Below, in pieces: positions 27,599 to 36,580 of a stretch of 64,000 nt of DNA. A program made the translations under genes and the position numbers. The notes under the pieces were generated by a model that was given only the letters and a program-made list of their open reading frames with translations, searched no databases and was not told the origin of the DNA. Source of the stretch: Nocardioides sp. InS609-2 (GTDB lineage: Bacteria; Actinomycetota; Actinomycetes; Propionibacteriales; Nocardioidaceae); NCBI RefSeq assembly GCF_023208195.1, contig NZ_CP060034.1, positions 3,100,001 to 3,164,000 of the forward strand, in the 5' to 3' direction. Numbering within the stretch: position 1 is the first letter of the stretch; the number at the start of each line of letters is the position of its first letter.

Positions 27599-28513
27599 AT
27601 GGATGACCGCCTTCGGGTGGGCGTCGTCGGCGCAGGTCGCGTCGGTGCCGTCCTCGCCGCCGCCCTGCGCGCCGCCGGCCACGACATCGTCGCGGCTGCG
27701 GGTGAGTCCGACGCATCGCGTGACCGTATCGAGGCCCTGCTGCCCGGCGTCACCACCGACAAGCCCAGCACCGTCGCCCGTGCCTGCGACCTCCTGCTGC
27801 TGACCGTGCCCGACGACATGCTGCCCAACGTCGTCTCGATGCTGAGCGCGAGCGGGGCGATCCACGCCGGCCAGTACGTCGTACACACCTCCGGTGCGCA
27901 CGGCCTCGCCGTCCTCGATGACGCCGTGGCCGTGGGCGCCCGGCCGGTCGCGCTACACCCCGCGATGACCTTCACCGGCACGGCCATCGACCTGCCCCGC
28001 CTCGCCGGTTGCGTCTTCGGCGTGACCGCCGGCGACGCCGAGCGTGACGTCACCGAGATGCTCGTCGACGACCTCGGCGGCCGGGCGATGTGGGTGCCCG
28101 AGGACAAGCGCACGCTCTACCACGCGGCCCTCGCGCACGGCGCGAACCACCTCGTCACGCTGGTCACGCAGGCGATGGAGATGCTGACCGTGGCAGGTGG
28201 CGACCACCCCGCCGACACCCTGCGGCCGTTGCTCACCGCGGCCCTCGACAACGCACTCGAGCAGGGCGACTCCGCCCTCACCGGGCCGATCGTCCGCGGC
28301 GACCTCAACACCATCGCCGCCCACCTCGACGAGATCGCCGCCAATGCGCCGCACACGCTGCCGTCGTACGTCGCGATGGCCCGCGACACCCTCGACCGGG
28401 TCGTCACCGACGGGCGGCTGCTGCCGATCCGGGCGAACCGGATCCGGGCGTTGCTCGTTGCCACGAGCGCCGACGCCGGGCTGGCGGTCACCGAGGACGA
28501 GCTCCGGCGATGA
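27599..28513 (+). CDS. Rossmann-like and DUF2520 domain-containing oxidoreductase
   Basis: A 304-residue protein with an N-terminal dinucleotide-binding fold (RVGVVGAGRVGAVLAAAL, residues 5-22) and a C-terminal helical DUF2520 domain, an arrangement like ketopantoate reductase or pyrroline-carboxylate reductase. VHTSGAHGLAVLDD and ALHPAMTFTG (about residues 100 and 120) are typical of the family. It overlaps panC by four bases. Its constant position before panC suggests it supplies or protects a pantothenate intermediate, possibly as a ketopantoate reductase, but this is inference. The ATG follows GAGAGG. An upstream extension of the frame has no domain. Confidence 0.82.
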   Translation: MDDRLRVGVVGAGRVGAVLAAALRAAGHDIVAAAGESDASRDRIEALLPGVTTDKPSTVARACDLLLLTVPDDMLPNVVSMLSASGAIHAGQYVVHTSGAHGLAVLDDAVAVGARPVALHPAMTFTGTAIDLPRLAGCVFGVTAGDAERDVTEMLVDDLGGRAMWVPEDKRTLYHAALAHGANHLVTLVTQAMEMLTVAGGDHPADTLRPLLTAALDNALEQGDSALTGPIVRGDLNTIAAHLDEIAANAPHTLPSYVAMARDTLDRVVTDGRLLPIRANRIRALLVATSADAGLAVTEDELRR

Positions 28514-29424
28514 GTGCCGCGCCCACCCTCGCGGAGACCCGCGAGGAGCTCGCCCGCCTGCTGTCCGACGCACGTACGTCGGGGCGCAAGGTCGGCCTGG
28601 TGCCGACCATGGGCGCCCTGCACGACGGCCATGCCAGCCTGATGCGCGAGGCGCGTGCCCAGGTGGGCGATGGTCCGGTGGTGGTCAGCATCTTCGTCAA
28701 CCCGATGCAGTTCGCGCCGGGCGAGGATCTCGACCGCTACCCGCGCACTCTCGAGGCCGACCTGGAGCTCTGTGCGGCGCAGGGTGTCGACCTCGTGTTC
28801 GCGCCGGCCGTCGACGAGGTCTACCCGGGTGGTGAGCCCGATGTCACGATCCAGCCCGGGCCGCTTGCCACGATCCTCGAGGGGGCGACCAGGCCCACCC
28901 ACTTCCGCGGCGTACTCACCGTCGTCGCGAAGCTGTTCGGCCTGGTGCGGCCCGACGTGGCGGTGTTCGGGCAGAAGGACTACCAGCAGCTCACCCTGAT
29001 CCGCCGGATGGTTGCCGACCTCTGCATGGGCGTCGACGTCGTCGGCGCCGAGACGCTGCGAGAGCCCGACGGCCTGGCGATGAGCAGCCGCAACCGCTAC
29101 CTCGACACGGAGCAACGGCGCCGGGCGGGGGCTCTCAGCCAGGCACTCGTCGAGGCCCGCGACGCGTCGCTGTGGGGAGCCGACGTCGCGCTGGAGTCGG
29201 CCCGCGCCGAGATGCGCCAGGCCCACGGCGTCGATCTCGACTACCTCGTCATCCGGGCGGCCGATCTGGGCGAGCTGCCCTGCGCCGTACCCGACGCCAC
29301 CGAGGCACGGATCCTCGTCGCCGCACGCGTGGGGAGCACGCGCCTCATCGACAACATGCCCATCACCCTGGGGGCCACCAGCGCTTCCACACGACAAGGA
29401 GTCAGCGCATGCTGCGCACCATGA
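28510..29424 (+). CDS. panC: Pantothenate synthetase
   Basis: A 304-residue ligase that joins pantoate and beta-alanine with ATP. The nucleotidyltransferase HIGH-like motif is in [11 protein letters not shown] (about residue 35), with [19 protein letters not shown] and the KMSKS-like region [16 protein letters not shown] overlaps the upstream stop. The gene runs 16 bases into panD, a common actinobacterial arrangement that ties production of the ligase to that of beta-alanine. Confidence 0.95.
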   Translation: MSAAPTLAETREELARLLSDARTSGRKVGLVPTMGALHDGHASLMREARAQVGDGPVVVSIFVNPMQFAPGEDLDRYPRTLEADLELCAAQGVDLVFAPAVDEVYPGGEPDVTIQPGPLATILEGATRPTHFRGVLTVVAKLFGLVRPDVAVFGQKDYQQLTLIRRMVADLCMGVDVVGAETLREPDGLAMSSRNRYLDTEQRRRAGALSQALVEARDASLWGADVALESARAEMRQAHGVDLDYLVIRAADLGELPCAVPDATEARILVAARVGSTRLIDNMPITLGATSASTRQGVSACCAP

Positions 29425-29825
29425 TGAAGAGCAAGATCCACCGGGCCACCGTGACCCAGGCGGACCTGCACTACGTCGGGTCTGTCACCGTCGACGAGGA
29501 CCTGCTGGACGCCGCCGACCTGCTCTCCGGTGAGCTGGTCCACATCGTCGACGTGACCAACGGCGCCCGGCTCGAGACCTACACGATCGCCGGCGAGCGC
29601 GGCTCGGGCGTGATCGGCATCAACGGCGCCGCGGCCCGGCTCGTCCACCCCGGCGACGTGGTCATCCTCATCGCCTACGGCCAGCTGGAGGACGCGGAGG
29701 CCAAGGAGTTCCAGCCGCACGTGGTCTTCGTCGACAACGACAACATGATCATGGGCACCGGCTTCGATCCCGCCGAGACGTTCGGTGGAGCGGGCCTGGT
29801 CCGCGGCGACCTGCTCGATCGTTGA
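29409..29825 (+). CDS. panD: Aspartate 1-decarboxylase
   Basis: A 138-residue pyruvoyl enzyme that makes beta-alanine from aspartate. The self-processing Gly-Ser bond is in [19 protein letters not shown], and the N-terminus [15 protein letters not shown] is canonical. [13 protein letters not shown] in the beta subunit is intact. The ATG overlaps the end of panC. An ATG four codons later is also possible. The product feeds PanC directly. Confidence 0.95.
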   Translation: MLRTMMKSKIHRATVTQADLHYVGSVTVDEDLLDAADLLSGELVHIVDVTNGARLETYTIAGERGSGVIGINGAAARLVHPGDVVILIAYGQLEDAEAKEFQPHVVFVDNDNMIMGTGFDPAETFGGAGLVRGDLLDR

Positions 29826-31528
29826 CGCAGGTGACCGACACCACCGGCGTACGACGACCCGCGCCCGAGCTGGTCCCCGAGCGCCTCACCGCGCCCGACC
29901 CGGGCTGGACCACGCAGGCCGACGTGGTCGTCATCGGCTCCGGCATTGCCGGGTTGACCGCGGCTCTGGGGATCCACGCGGAGGACGGCGGGCTCAAGCT
30001 TCTGGTCGTCACCAAGGACGTGCTCAACGCCGGGTCGACGCAGTGGGCGCAGGGCGGCATCGCAGCAGCCCTCGGCCCGGGCGACACCCCCGACCAACAC
30101 GAGCGCGACACCCTGGTCGCGGGAGCGGGCGCCTGCGACATCGAAGCCGTGCGGGCACTGGTGACCGAGGGTCCCGACGCCGTGCGCGAGCTGATCGCAC
30201 TGGGCACCAACTTCGACCACCACCCCGACGGCGAGCTGTCGCTCACCCGCGAGGGCGGCCACCACCGCGACCGCATCGCGCACGCCGGTGGTGACGCCAC
30301 GGGTGCCGAGATCCAGCGGGCACTGATCGCCGCGGTCGAGCGCGCCCCCGAGATCGAGGTCATCCAGCACGCCCTGGCCGTCGACCTCTTGTTGGCTGCT
30401 GACGGCGGCGTTGCCGGGGTGACGCTGCACGTGCTCGGCGAGGGCCAGCGCGACGGCGTGGGTGCGGTGCACTGTCGTGCGGTCGTCCTCGCGAGCGGCG
30501 GCCTCGGCCAGGTGTTCTCCCAGTCGACCAACCCCACTGTCTCGACGGGCGACGGCATGGCGATCGCGCTTCGCGCCGGCGCCGTACTCCGCGATCTCGA
30601 GTTCGTGCAGTTCCACCCGACCGTGATGTACCTCGGCCCCGACTCCCAGGGCCAGCAGCCGCTCATCTCGGAGGCGGTGCGAGGCGAGGGCGCGTTCCTG
30701 GTGGACTTCGAAGGCGCTCGTTTCATGCAGGGGCAGCACGAGCTCGCCGACCTCGCTCCCCGCGACGTGGTGGCCAAGGCCATCACCCGGCGGATGATCG
30801 AGACCGGCCATCAGCACATGTGGCTCGACGCGACGCATCTCGGCCCCGAGTTCTGGGAGAAGCGCTTCCCGACCATCCTGGCGGTGTGCCGCGAGCACGG
30901 AGTCGACCCCGTCACCGAGCTGATCCCGGTGGCACCCGCCCAGCACTACGCGTCCGGCGGGGTGGCGACCGATCTCTACGGGCGTTCCAGCATTGCGGGG
31001 CTCTACGCCACCGGTGAGGTCGCCTGCTCCGGAGTCCACGGCGCCAACCGGCTGGCCTCCAACTCATTGCTCGAGGGGCTCGTCTTCTCGCGGCGGATCG
31101 CCGAGGTGCTTCCGGGTGAGCTGCGCGAGCGGGTGTCCGCCGCCAGCGACGATCGCTTGGCCTGGCTGGTCGCCGGCTCGCACCGCCGCGACCTGCAGGA
31201 CGTCATGACGCGCCAGGTCGGCGTACTCCGCAACGACGCCGGGCTGCAGCGGGCGATGACCTACCTTCACGAGCTGGAGGCCGGTGACGCCGTACCCGGC
31301 ACCGACGCCTGGGAGACCACGAACCTGCTGGCCATCAGCACCGCGCTTGCCCAGGCCGCGTTCATCCGCACGGAGACGAGGGGCTCGCACTGGCGCGAGG
31401 ACTTCCCCGACCGCGACGAGCGCGCCGGCCACATCGACAGCTGGCTCGAGGGTGGGCTGATCCGCTCCCGGTGGATCCCGTCGCCGTCGACCGACCCATC
31501 CGAGACACCAGCGGAAGTGATCGCATGA
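29822..31528 (+). CDS. nadB: L-aspartate oxidase
   Basis: A 568-residue flavoprotein that oxidises aspartate to iminoaspartate for NAD synthesis. FAD-binding [15 protein letters not shown] is near residue 37, then [29 protein letters not shown] and [15 protein letters not shown] with the active-site residues, and a succinate-dehydrogenase-like C-terminal domain. The TTG start overlaps the panD stop (TTGA). A GTG three codons later may be the real start. nadA, the usual partner, is not in this operon within the window. Confidence 0.94.
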   Translation: MTQVTDTTGVRRPAPELVPERLTAPDPGWTTQADVVVIGSGIAGLTAALGIHAEDGGLKLLVVTKDVLNAGSTQWAQGGIAAALGPGDTPDQHERDTLVAGAGACDIEAVRALVTEGPDAVRELIALGTNFDHHPDGELSLTREGGHHRDRIAHAGGDATGAEIQRALIAAVERAPEIEVIQHALAVDLLLAADGGVAGVTLHVLGEGQRDGVGAVHCRAVVLASGGLGQVFSQSTNPTVSTGDGMAIALRAGAVLRDLEFVQFHPTVMYLGPDSQGQQPLISEAVRGEGAFLVDFEGARFMQGQHELADLAPRDVVAKAITRRMIETGHQHMWLDATHLGPEFWEKRFPTILAVCREHGVDPVTELIPVAPAQHYASGGVATDLYGRSSIAGLYATGEVACSGVHGANRLASNSLLEGLVFSRRIAEVLPGELRERVSAASDDRLAWLVAGSHRRDLQDVMTRQVGVLRNDAGLQRAMTYLHELEAGDAVPGTDAWETTNLLAISTALAQAAFIRTETRGSHWREDFPDRDERAGHIDSWLEGGLIRSRWIPSPSTDPSETPAEVIA

Positions 31529-32430
31529 ACCTCACGCCGTACGCCGCCCTGCCGGCGTCGCTGCTCGACGAGCTGCGCGCCGCAGCACTCGACCCCGATC
31601 GCATCTACTTCGACATCGTCACGGCTCTCCACGAAGACCTGCCCGCCGAGGCCGTCGACACCACCAGCGTCGCCACGATCTCTGCCGACGCGACGGGGCA
31701 AGCCGACTTCAACGCCCGCGAGGAGGGCGTGGTCGCCGGCCTCGGCGTCGCGGCGCTCGTCTTCCACGTCGTCATGGGCGACACCGTGACGATCACCGAC
31801 CGGGTTGCCGACGGCACGCATGTCACGCCCGGCGCGCGTGTGATGAGGGTGTCCGGGCCGACCCGCGGCCTGCTGACGGCCGAGCGCACCGCGCTCAACT
31901 ACGCCAGCCACCTCTCCGGCGTCGCCACCGCCACCTCCCACTGGGTCGCAGCCCTCGACGGCACGCGCGCCAAGGTGCTCGACACCCGCAAGACGCTGCC
32001 CAACTGGCGCGCCCTCCAGAAGTACGCCGTCCGCTGCGGCGGCGGCGTCAACCACCGCTTCGGCCTGGCCGACATGGCGATGGTGAAGGACAACCACGTC
32101 ATCGCCGCCGGGGGAGTCGTGCCCGCGCTCGAGGCCGTGCGAGCCGCGTTCCCCGGGCTCCCCGTCGAGGTCGAGGTCACCGACCTCGACCAGCTCCGCG
32201 AGCTGCTCGATGCCGGCTGCGACCGGATCCTGCTCGACAACATGGACAGCGCCACCATGGTCGAGGCGGTGCGCATCACCGCCGATCGCGCCAGCCTCGA
32301 GGCATCTGGCGGCCTGACGCTCGAGCGGGCCCGCGAGGTCGCCGAGACCGGGGTCGACTTCATCTCCGTCGGCGCACTGACGCACTCGGTCATCGTGTTC
32401 GACCTCGGCATGGACCTGTCGGACACATGA
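31525..32430 (+). CDS. nadC: Nicotinate-nucleotide pyrophosphorylase (carboxylating)
   Basis: A 301-residue type II phosphoribosyltransferase making nicotinate mononucleotide from quinolinate and PRPP. Signatures are LNYASHLSGVATAT, DTRKTLPNWRALQKYAV with Arg/Lys contacts to quinolinate, GGGVNHRFGL and MVKDNHV. ATGA overlap with nadB and with coaX shows co-translation. The C-terminal barrel ends with FISVGALTHS as in the family. Confidence 0.96.
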   Translation: MNLTPYAALPASLLDELRAAALDPDRIYFDIVTALHEDLPAEAVDTTSVATISADATGQADFNAREEGVVAGLGVAALVFHVVMGDTVTITDRVADGTHVTPGARVMRVSGPTRGLLTAERTALNYASHLSGVATATSHWVAALDGTRAKVLDTRKTLPNWRALQKYAVRCGGGVNHRFGLADMAMVKDNHVIAAGGVVPALEAVRAAFPGLPVEVEVTDLDQLRELLDAGCDRILLDNMDSATMVEAVRITADRASLEASGGLTLERAREVAETGVDFISVGALTHSVIVFDLGMDLSDT

Positions 32431-33203
32431 GCCTGCTGGCGGCCGACATCGGCAACAGCTACACCGTCTTGGGCCTCCTCGACGGTGACGAGGTCGCGTG
32501 CCACTGGCGGGTGGCGACCGACGAGCGTCGTACCTCCGACGAGTGGGCAGTCCTCGTGCGCAGCTTGCTGGCCGACTCCGACAAGCTGGATGCCGTCAGC
32601 GGCATCGCCGTCTGCGCGACGGTGCCGTCGGTGCTGCACGAGTGGCGCGAGATGCTCGGCCGCCACTTCGCTGACGTGCCCGCCGTCGTGGTCGAGCCGG
32701 GCGTGCGCACCGGAGTGCCCGTCCTGATGGACAACCCCCGCGAGGTCGGGGCTGACCGCATCATGAACGCCCTCGCCGCGCTGCGCCTCTACGGCGGCCC
32801 GGCGATCGTCGTCGACTTCGGCACCGCGACGACGTTCGACGTGGTGAGTGCTGCCGGACAGTACGTCGGCGGCGCCATCGCCCCGGGCATCGAGATCTCG
32901 CTCGAGGCACTGGGCAGACGGGGCGCGCAGCTGCGCAAGGTCGAGCTCGTGCGACCGCGCTCGGTGATAGCCAAGAACACCGTCGAGGCGCTGCAGTCGG
33001 GGATGCTCTTCGGCGTCGCGTCGCAGGTCGAGGGCATCGTGTCGCGGATGATCGCAGAGCTCGGCGTCGCCGCCGAAGCCGTGTCCATCATCGCCACCGG
33101 TCACCTAGCGCCGCTCGTGCAAGCCGAGTGCAGCTGCTTCACGGAGTACTCCCCGTGGTTGACCCTCCAGGGCCTGCGGCTTGTGTACGAACGCAACTCC
33201 TGA
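32427..33203 (+). CDS. coaX: Type III pantothenate kinase
   Basis: A 258-residue ASKHA-fold kinase that phosphorylates pantothenate, the entry step to CoA. The first motif is LLAADIGNSYTVLGL, followed by GADRIMNALAA, VVDFGTATTFDVV and GGAIAPGIEISLEAL. Coupled to nadC by ATGA, it links the panCD products to CoA. It is the last gene of the DUF2520-panCD-nadBC-coaX operon. Confidence 0.95.
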   Translation: MSLLAADIGNSYTVLGLLDGDEVACHWRVATDERRTSDEWAVLVRSLLADSDKLDAVSGIAVCATVPSVLHEWREMLGRHFADVPAVVVEPGVRTGVPVLMDNPREVGADRIMNALAALRLYGGPAIVVDFGTATTFDVVSAAGQYVGGAIAPGIEISLEALGRRGAQLRKVELVRPRSVIAKNTVEALQSGMLFGVASQVEGIVSRMIAELGVAAEAVSIIATGHLAPLVQAECSCFTEYSPWLTLQGLRLVYERNS

Positions 33204-33211
33204 CCGAGCCC

Positions 33212-33220
33212 TGTGGACAA
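33212..33220 (-). promoter_or_regulatory. Single perfect DnaA-box-like 9-mer
   Basis: TGTGGACAA is the complement of the consensus DnaA box TTGTCCACA. It is isolated and could be chance or a DnaA titration or control site. It does not mark an origin. Confidence 0.25.
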
Positions 33221-33252
33221 CGCCCGTCACCAACTGGCGATCCCGGGCAGCA

Positions 33253-33273
33253 TGGTTGACGTCAGATCAACCA
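33253..33273. promoter_or_regulatory. Inverted repeat TGGTTGA-N7-TCAACCA
   Basis: Perfect 7-bp arms spaced by 7 nt, starting 40 bases before the first gene of the secretion-like trio. It could be an operator or a small hairpin. No promoter hexamers are clear around it. Confidence 0.35.
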
Positions 33274-33292
33274 CAACGACTGCGGGGGCGTC

Positions 33293-33754
33293 GTGTACGG
33301 AGAGCCGAGGAAGATCAGGGAAGTGGCCGAGCGCCTGGCGGCGCGGGCCGAGGAGCTGAGAGCGCAGGCGCGCGAGCTGCATGCGCGCAGCGAGACCGTC
33401 GCGTGGGTGTCGGTCGCGGCCGACCGGATGCGGCAGCGAGCCTGCGACCGGCGCGATGAGCTGCACGCCGTCGCCGATGCGTACGACGAGGCCGCCCAGC
33501 GGGTGCGGGCACACGCCGACCGGGTGCAACACCTGCTCGATCTCATCGCCGACATAGAGAAGCAGGTGCACGCGATCATCGCGGGGGCTCTCGAGCGGGC
33601 CAACGCCGCTGTCGACGCGGTGGTCGGCGGCATCAAGGCCGCGCTGTCGTCGGGTGACGAGGCAGACCGGGCCATCGCGAAGACCCCGACACCGCCACCC
33701 GGTCATCGCGACTGGCTCGACATGCCCGACCTCCTGCCCGGGATCCGCACGTGA
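33293..33754 (+). CDS. Helical WXG100-like small protein
   Basis: A 153-residue all-helical protein. Residues about 5-95 form two long amphipathic helices around AWVSVAADRMRQRA, in the style of the helix-W-x-x-helix of WXG100/ESAT-6-like type VII secretion substrates, although the exact W-x-G is replaced by W-V-S. A third helix (about 85-110) and a short Pro-rich tail follow. It heads a three-gene set coupled by GTGA and ATGA overlaps with the EspG-like and lipase-like genes, the context on which the assignment leans. No signal peptide is seen. The GTG start has only a weak G-rich upstream site. Confidence 0.5.
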   Translation: MYGEPRKIREVAERLAARAEELRAQARELHARSETVAWVSVAADRMRQRACDRRDELHAVADAYDEAAQRVRAHADRVQHLLDLIADIEKQVHAIIAGALERANAAVDAVVGGIKAALSSGDEADRAIAKTPTPPPGHRDWLDMPDLLPGIRT

Positions 33755-34602
33755 GCGCCGGGCTGCGGGCGCCCGGGCTGCCGCGGCGGGTGCTGCTCCC
33801 GCTTGCCGAGCTGATCGCCGCTGCCCGGCTGGCCGGCGACGTACCCCTGCCACTTCGACTGGACGCCGCCCCGGCCCAGCTCGACGAGAGGCTGGGTGGG
33901 GTGGCTGCCTATGACGACGTACGACGAGCAGTCACGCGCGCCGACGACGAAGGTCCCGCCGGTCTCGCGGCCCTGGGTCTGCTCGATGACGGAAGGCTGG
34001 ACTCCGAGGCCGCGTTGGCGTTGCGGGTGCTGGCCGGCGGTGCGCTGCTCATCCAGCTCGACCTGTCGGCCGTTCGGAGAGGAGGTGTCGTGCCACTCCG
34101 GTCGTGGTTCGCCGCGGGTCACGGTGTGGTCGCCCAGCTCTCGACGTCGGGTGGCCGTGACTACGAGCTGGCGTGGTTCGCTCCCGCGGTCTGGGTCTCG
34201 CAGTTCGTCCGCGCTGCCTGCCTGCCCGGTGTCGCGACCGGTCAGTCCGTGGCGCCGGCATCCGTGTCGCTGCCGAGCGAGCTGCTGGTGGCGGGGTGCG
34301 CGGCCGTGCGCGAGGGCCGCACCGACGTGCTTGACTCGCTGGCGGCCGACCACGGCACAGCAGGCGTCGCCGAAGTGCTCACGGCTCTCGAGACCACGTG
34401 TCGCGGCCGGCTGCGCGTGCTGATGCGTCGCCGCGACGTCGATCATAAGCCGGCGATCACCACTTGGCTGCTGCTCGACGACGGCTGGCGAGAGCTGCGG
34501 CCGGGTCCGGGGGCGACCGCGCAGCTGCGGCGCCGCGCGCCTCGCGACCTGGCGCTCTGGCTGGCCCCGTCGGTGGCCCGCGCGGCGGGAGTCGCCCGAT
34601 GA
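33751..34602 (+). CDS. EspG-like protein (possible type VII secretion chaperone)
   Basis: A 283-residue soluble protein that I cannot place with certainty. The N-terminal PRRVLLPLAELIAAARLAGD with LPLRLD, a central strand-rich part (VPLRSWFAAGHGVVAQLS; ELAWFAPAVWV), and a C-terminal WLLLDDGWRELRPGPG strand pair are reminiscent of EspG proteins, which bind PE/PPE or LXG substrates before export. GTGA and ATGA overlaps tie it between a WXG-like gene and a lipase-like gene, which fits a substrate-chaperone pair. The family match is from memory of pattern and should be treated as a hypothesis. Confidence 0.42.
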   Translation: MSAGLRAPGLPRRVLLPLAELIAAARLAGDVPLPLRLDAAPAQLDERLGGVAAYDDVRRAVTRADDEGPAGLAALGLLDDGRLDSEAALALRVLAGGALLIQLDLSAVRRGGVVPLRSWFAAGHGVVAQLSTSGGRDYELAWFAPAVWVSQFVRAACLPGVATGQSVAPASVSLPSELLVAGCAAVREGRTDVLDSLAADHGTAGVAEVLTALETTCRGRLRVLMRRRDVDHKPAITTWLLLDDGWRELRPGPGATAQLRRRAPRDLALWLAPSVARAAGVAR

Positions 34603-36035
34603 GCGGGCATGTGCCCATCACGGTCACCGGGGGAGCGGGCGGGGTCGCCGCGTCGTACGACGACCTCCTGAGCCTCGGCCTGCTCTACCGCGCCCTGGGG
34701 GCCGAGCTGGCCGGAGCTGCGTGGCACGACAAGCTCGAGGCCGCTGACGGTGACCTGGTGCTGTCGTCGGTGCTCGCGCCACAGACCTTCGCGGCCGCGG
34801 AGTCGGCGATCCTGGCAGCGACCTACGGTCCGCACGGGCTCGTCTCCCGGGCGGCGCTCGTCGAGGCGCACAGTTTCGCGTTCGCGGCGGTTGTCGAGCT
34901 GTACCGCGCCGCCGACGCACTCCAGCACGCGGCGTACGAAGCGATGTCCTACGGCCTGGGCGTCACGATCGGCGCGGAGCTCGTGCCGATCGCGGTCACC
35001 GGCGGGCTGGCCTACCTCGTCGCGAGACGGGTCAGCCGGACGCTCGTGACCGACCTGGACGTCGTGGCCTGGGCGGAGGCCAACCCCGAGCTGGTGCAGG
35101 CCGTCGTCAACGGTGGCGGTGGGCTGCTCGACGGCCTCGCGCTCAACCCGGTGAGCGGTCCGCTCATGGGAGCGCTCGGGCTCGACGGCCTGCACCTGAC
35201 CACCGGGTCGGCTGCCGACGACCTCGGCGAGCTGCTGTTCGGCGACTACGCCGGCACGGCGGTGCCCACGACGGTCGACGAGCCGTACGACGTGCCCGCG
35301 AGTGTCGAAGACCTGATCCGCGACCTGGCGGCGACGGCCGGTGAAGGTGACGGTGAGATCACCATCCAGCGGCTGACGGGTCCTGATGGTGAGACCCGAT
35401 GGATCGTGCACCTGCCGGGCACCGACGACTTCGTCGACCAGCACGCCATTCGCAACCTGGGTTCCAACCTCAACCTCATCGCGGGCGACGACACGGCTTA
35501 CGGGCAGGCCATTTCCCTGGCAATGAAGCAGGCCGGTGTGCAATCCGACGATCCGGTGCTGATGGTGGGCCACTCCCAGGGCGGAATGCAGGCCGCCGCG
35601 TTGAGCGCCGATCCCGACTTTCGATATCACGTGACCCACGTGGTGACCGCGGGCGCCCCGGTGGGCACGTTCGGCATTCCCGACAATGTCTCGGTGCTCT
35701 CGCTCGAGAACTCCGCCGACCTGGTGCCTTCTCTCGATGGCGAGGACAACCGCGCCAGTGCCCGTCACACCACTGTGCGTGCCGACGTGCGCACCGGCAA
35801 CTTCGATGCCGGTGCGGGCAACCACGGGCTGGATCTGTATGCCGATCTGGCCGGCACGGTCGACGGCAGCGCCGATCCGTCCGTGCGCGCGGCGATCGCT
35901 GACCTGGAGCAGAGCGGATTCATCGGTTCGACGGATGCGGAGTCGCAGACCTTCGGCTATCGCACGGAGGTGGGAGACCTCGTCCGTCCGGCGGATATCG
36001 CCGATCGGTCCGGAAATGTCAAGACTGCGGCTTGA
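34599..36035 (+). CDS. Alpha/beta-hydrolase with N-terminal helical domain, possible exported lipase
   Basis: A 478-residue protein. Residues 1-190 are helical with no signal peptide, in the manner of WXG/LXG targeting domains. Residues about 230-460 form an alpha/beta-hydrolase: nucleophile elbow GHSQGG near residue 327, a candidate Asp in SADLVPSLDGED and the His in NHGLDLY. Lipase or esterase activity is likely, with substrate unknown. The ATG overlaps the upstream stop (ATGA). It is the last gene of the trio, followed by an AT-richer spacer and lsr2. Its place after WXG-like and EspG-like genes suggests it is the cargo. Confidence 0.65.
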   Translation: MSGHVPITVTGGAGGVAASYDDLLSLGLLYRALGAELAGAAWHDKLEAADGDLVLSSVLAPQTFAAAESAILAATYGPHGLVSRAALVEAHSFAFAAVVELYRAADALQHAAYEAMSYGLGVTIGAELVPIAVTGGLAYLVARRVSRTLVTDLDVVAWAEANPELVQAVVNGGGGLLDGLALNPVSGPLMGALGLDGLHLTTGSAADDLGELLFGDYAGTAVPTTVDEPYDVPASVEDLIRDLAATAGEGDGEITIQRLTGPDGETRWIVHLPGTDDFVDQHAIRNLGSNLNLIAGDDTAYGQAISLAMKQAGVQSDDPVLMVGHSQGGMQAAALSADPDFRYHVTHVVTAGAPVGTFGIPDNVSVLSLENSADLVPSLDGEDNRASARHTTVRADVRTGNFDAGAGNHGLDLYADLAGTVDGSADPSVRAAIADLEQSGFIGSTDAESQTFGYRTEVGDLVRPADIADRSGNVKTAA

Positions 36036-36140
36036 ACTGACGCGGCAACTTGCAATTCCTCGAATTGACGGCAGGATATGCGCACGGGGAAAATTATCCG
36101 TGCTCGCTCGAATAGAGCGCACCAAATTTGAGGGAGTGCC
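36036..36140 (+). promoter_or_regulatory. AT-richer promoter region of lsr2
   Basis: The spacer has a TTGACG hexamer at 36065, an AAAATTAT run and a small CGCTC-GAATA-GAGCG hairpin in the leader, then GAGGGAG before the ATG. Lsr2 binds AT-rich DNA, so autoregulation is plausible. Confidence 0.4.
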
Positions 36141-36467
36141 ATGTCGCAAAAGGTCAGCATCATCCTGGTCGATGACATCGATGGTGGGGATGCGAGCGAA
36201 ACCGTGCAGTTCGGCCTCGACGGCGCGTCGTACGAGATCGACCTGAGTGAAAGCAACGCCAGCGCATTGCGCGACGCGCTCAGCGGTTATGTCGGCCATG
36301 CCCGCAAGGTCGGGTCCGGTCGCCGTACCCGTCGTGCCGGTGCGGCCAGCACCTCGGGCGTCAACGCCAAGGAGGTGCGTGCTTGGGCGCGTGCCAACAA
36401 GCGCAGCGTGCCCGACCGCGGCCGCATCCCGGCCGACGTGCGTGAGGCGTACGACGCCGCGCACTGA
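36141..36467 (+). CDS. lsr2: Lsr2 nucleoid-associated protein
   Basis: A 108-residue xenogeneic silencer of actinobacteria. The N-terminal dimerisation domain begins MSQKVSIILVDDIDGGDA, a basic linker (RKVGSGRRTRRAG) follows, and the C-terminal DNA-binding domain has the AT-hook-like RGRIP motif in PDRGRIPADVREAY that inserts in the minor groove of AT-rich DNA. It silences foreign genes, which is notable because an accessory region with a less GC-biased operon begins right after it. GAGGGAG gives a good ribosome-binding site. Confidence 0.95.
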   Translation: MSQKVSIILVDDIDGGDASETVQFGLDGASYEIDLSESNASALRDALSGYVGHARKVGSGRRTRRAGAASTSGVNAKEVRAWARANKRSVPDRGRIPADVREAYDAAH

Positions 36468-36580
36468 CACCGCACCAGAGCGAGTTGTCACCTCGCCGTC
36501 ACCCGTGCGACACAGCTGGCTCGAGCGCTGTTCTCGCGCGTTTGACACGTTGCATGCATCAATCTCTGGAAAGGCCACGC

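Noticed and set aside
33212..33220. Replication origin
   Set aside because: Only one DnaA box, with no dnaA, dnaN or AT-rich unwinding region.
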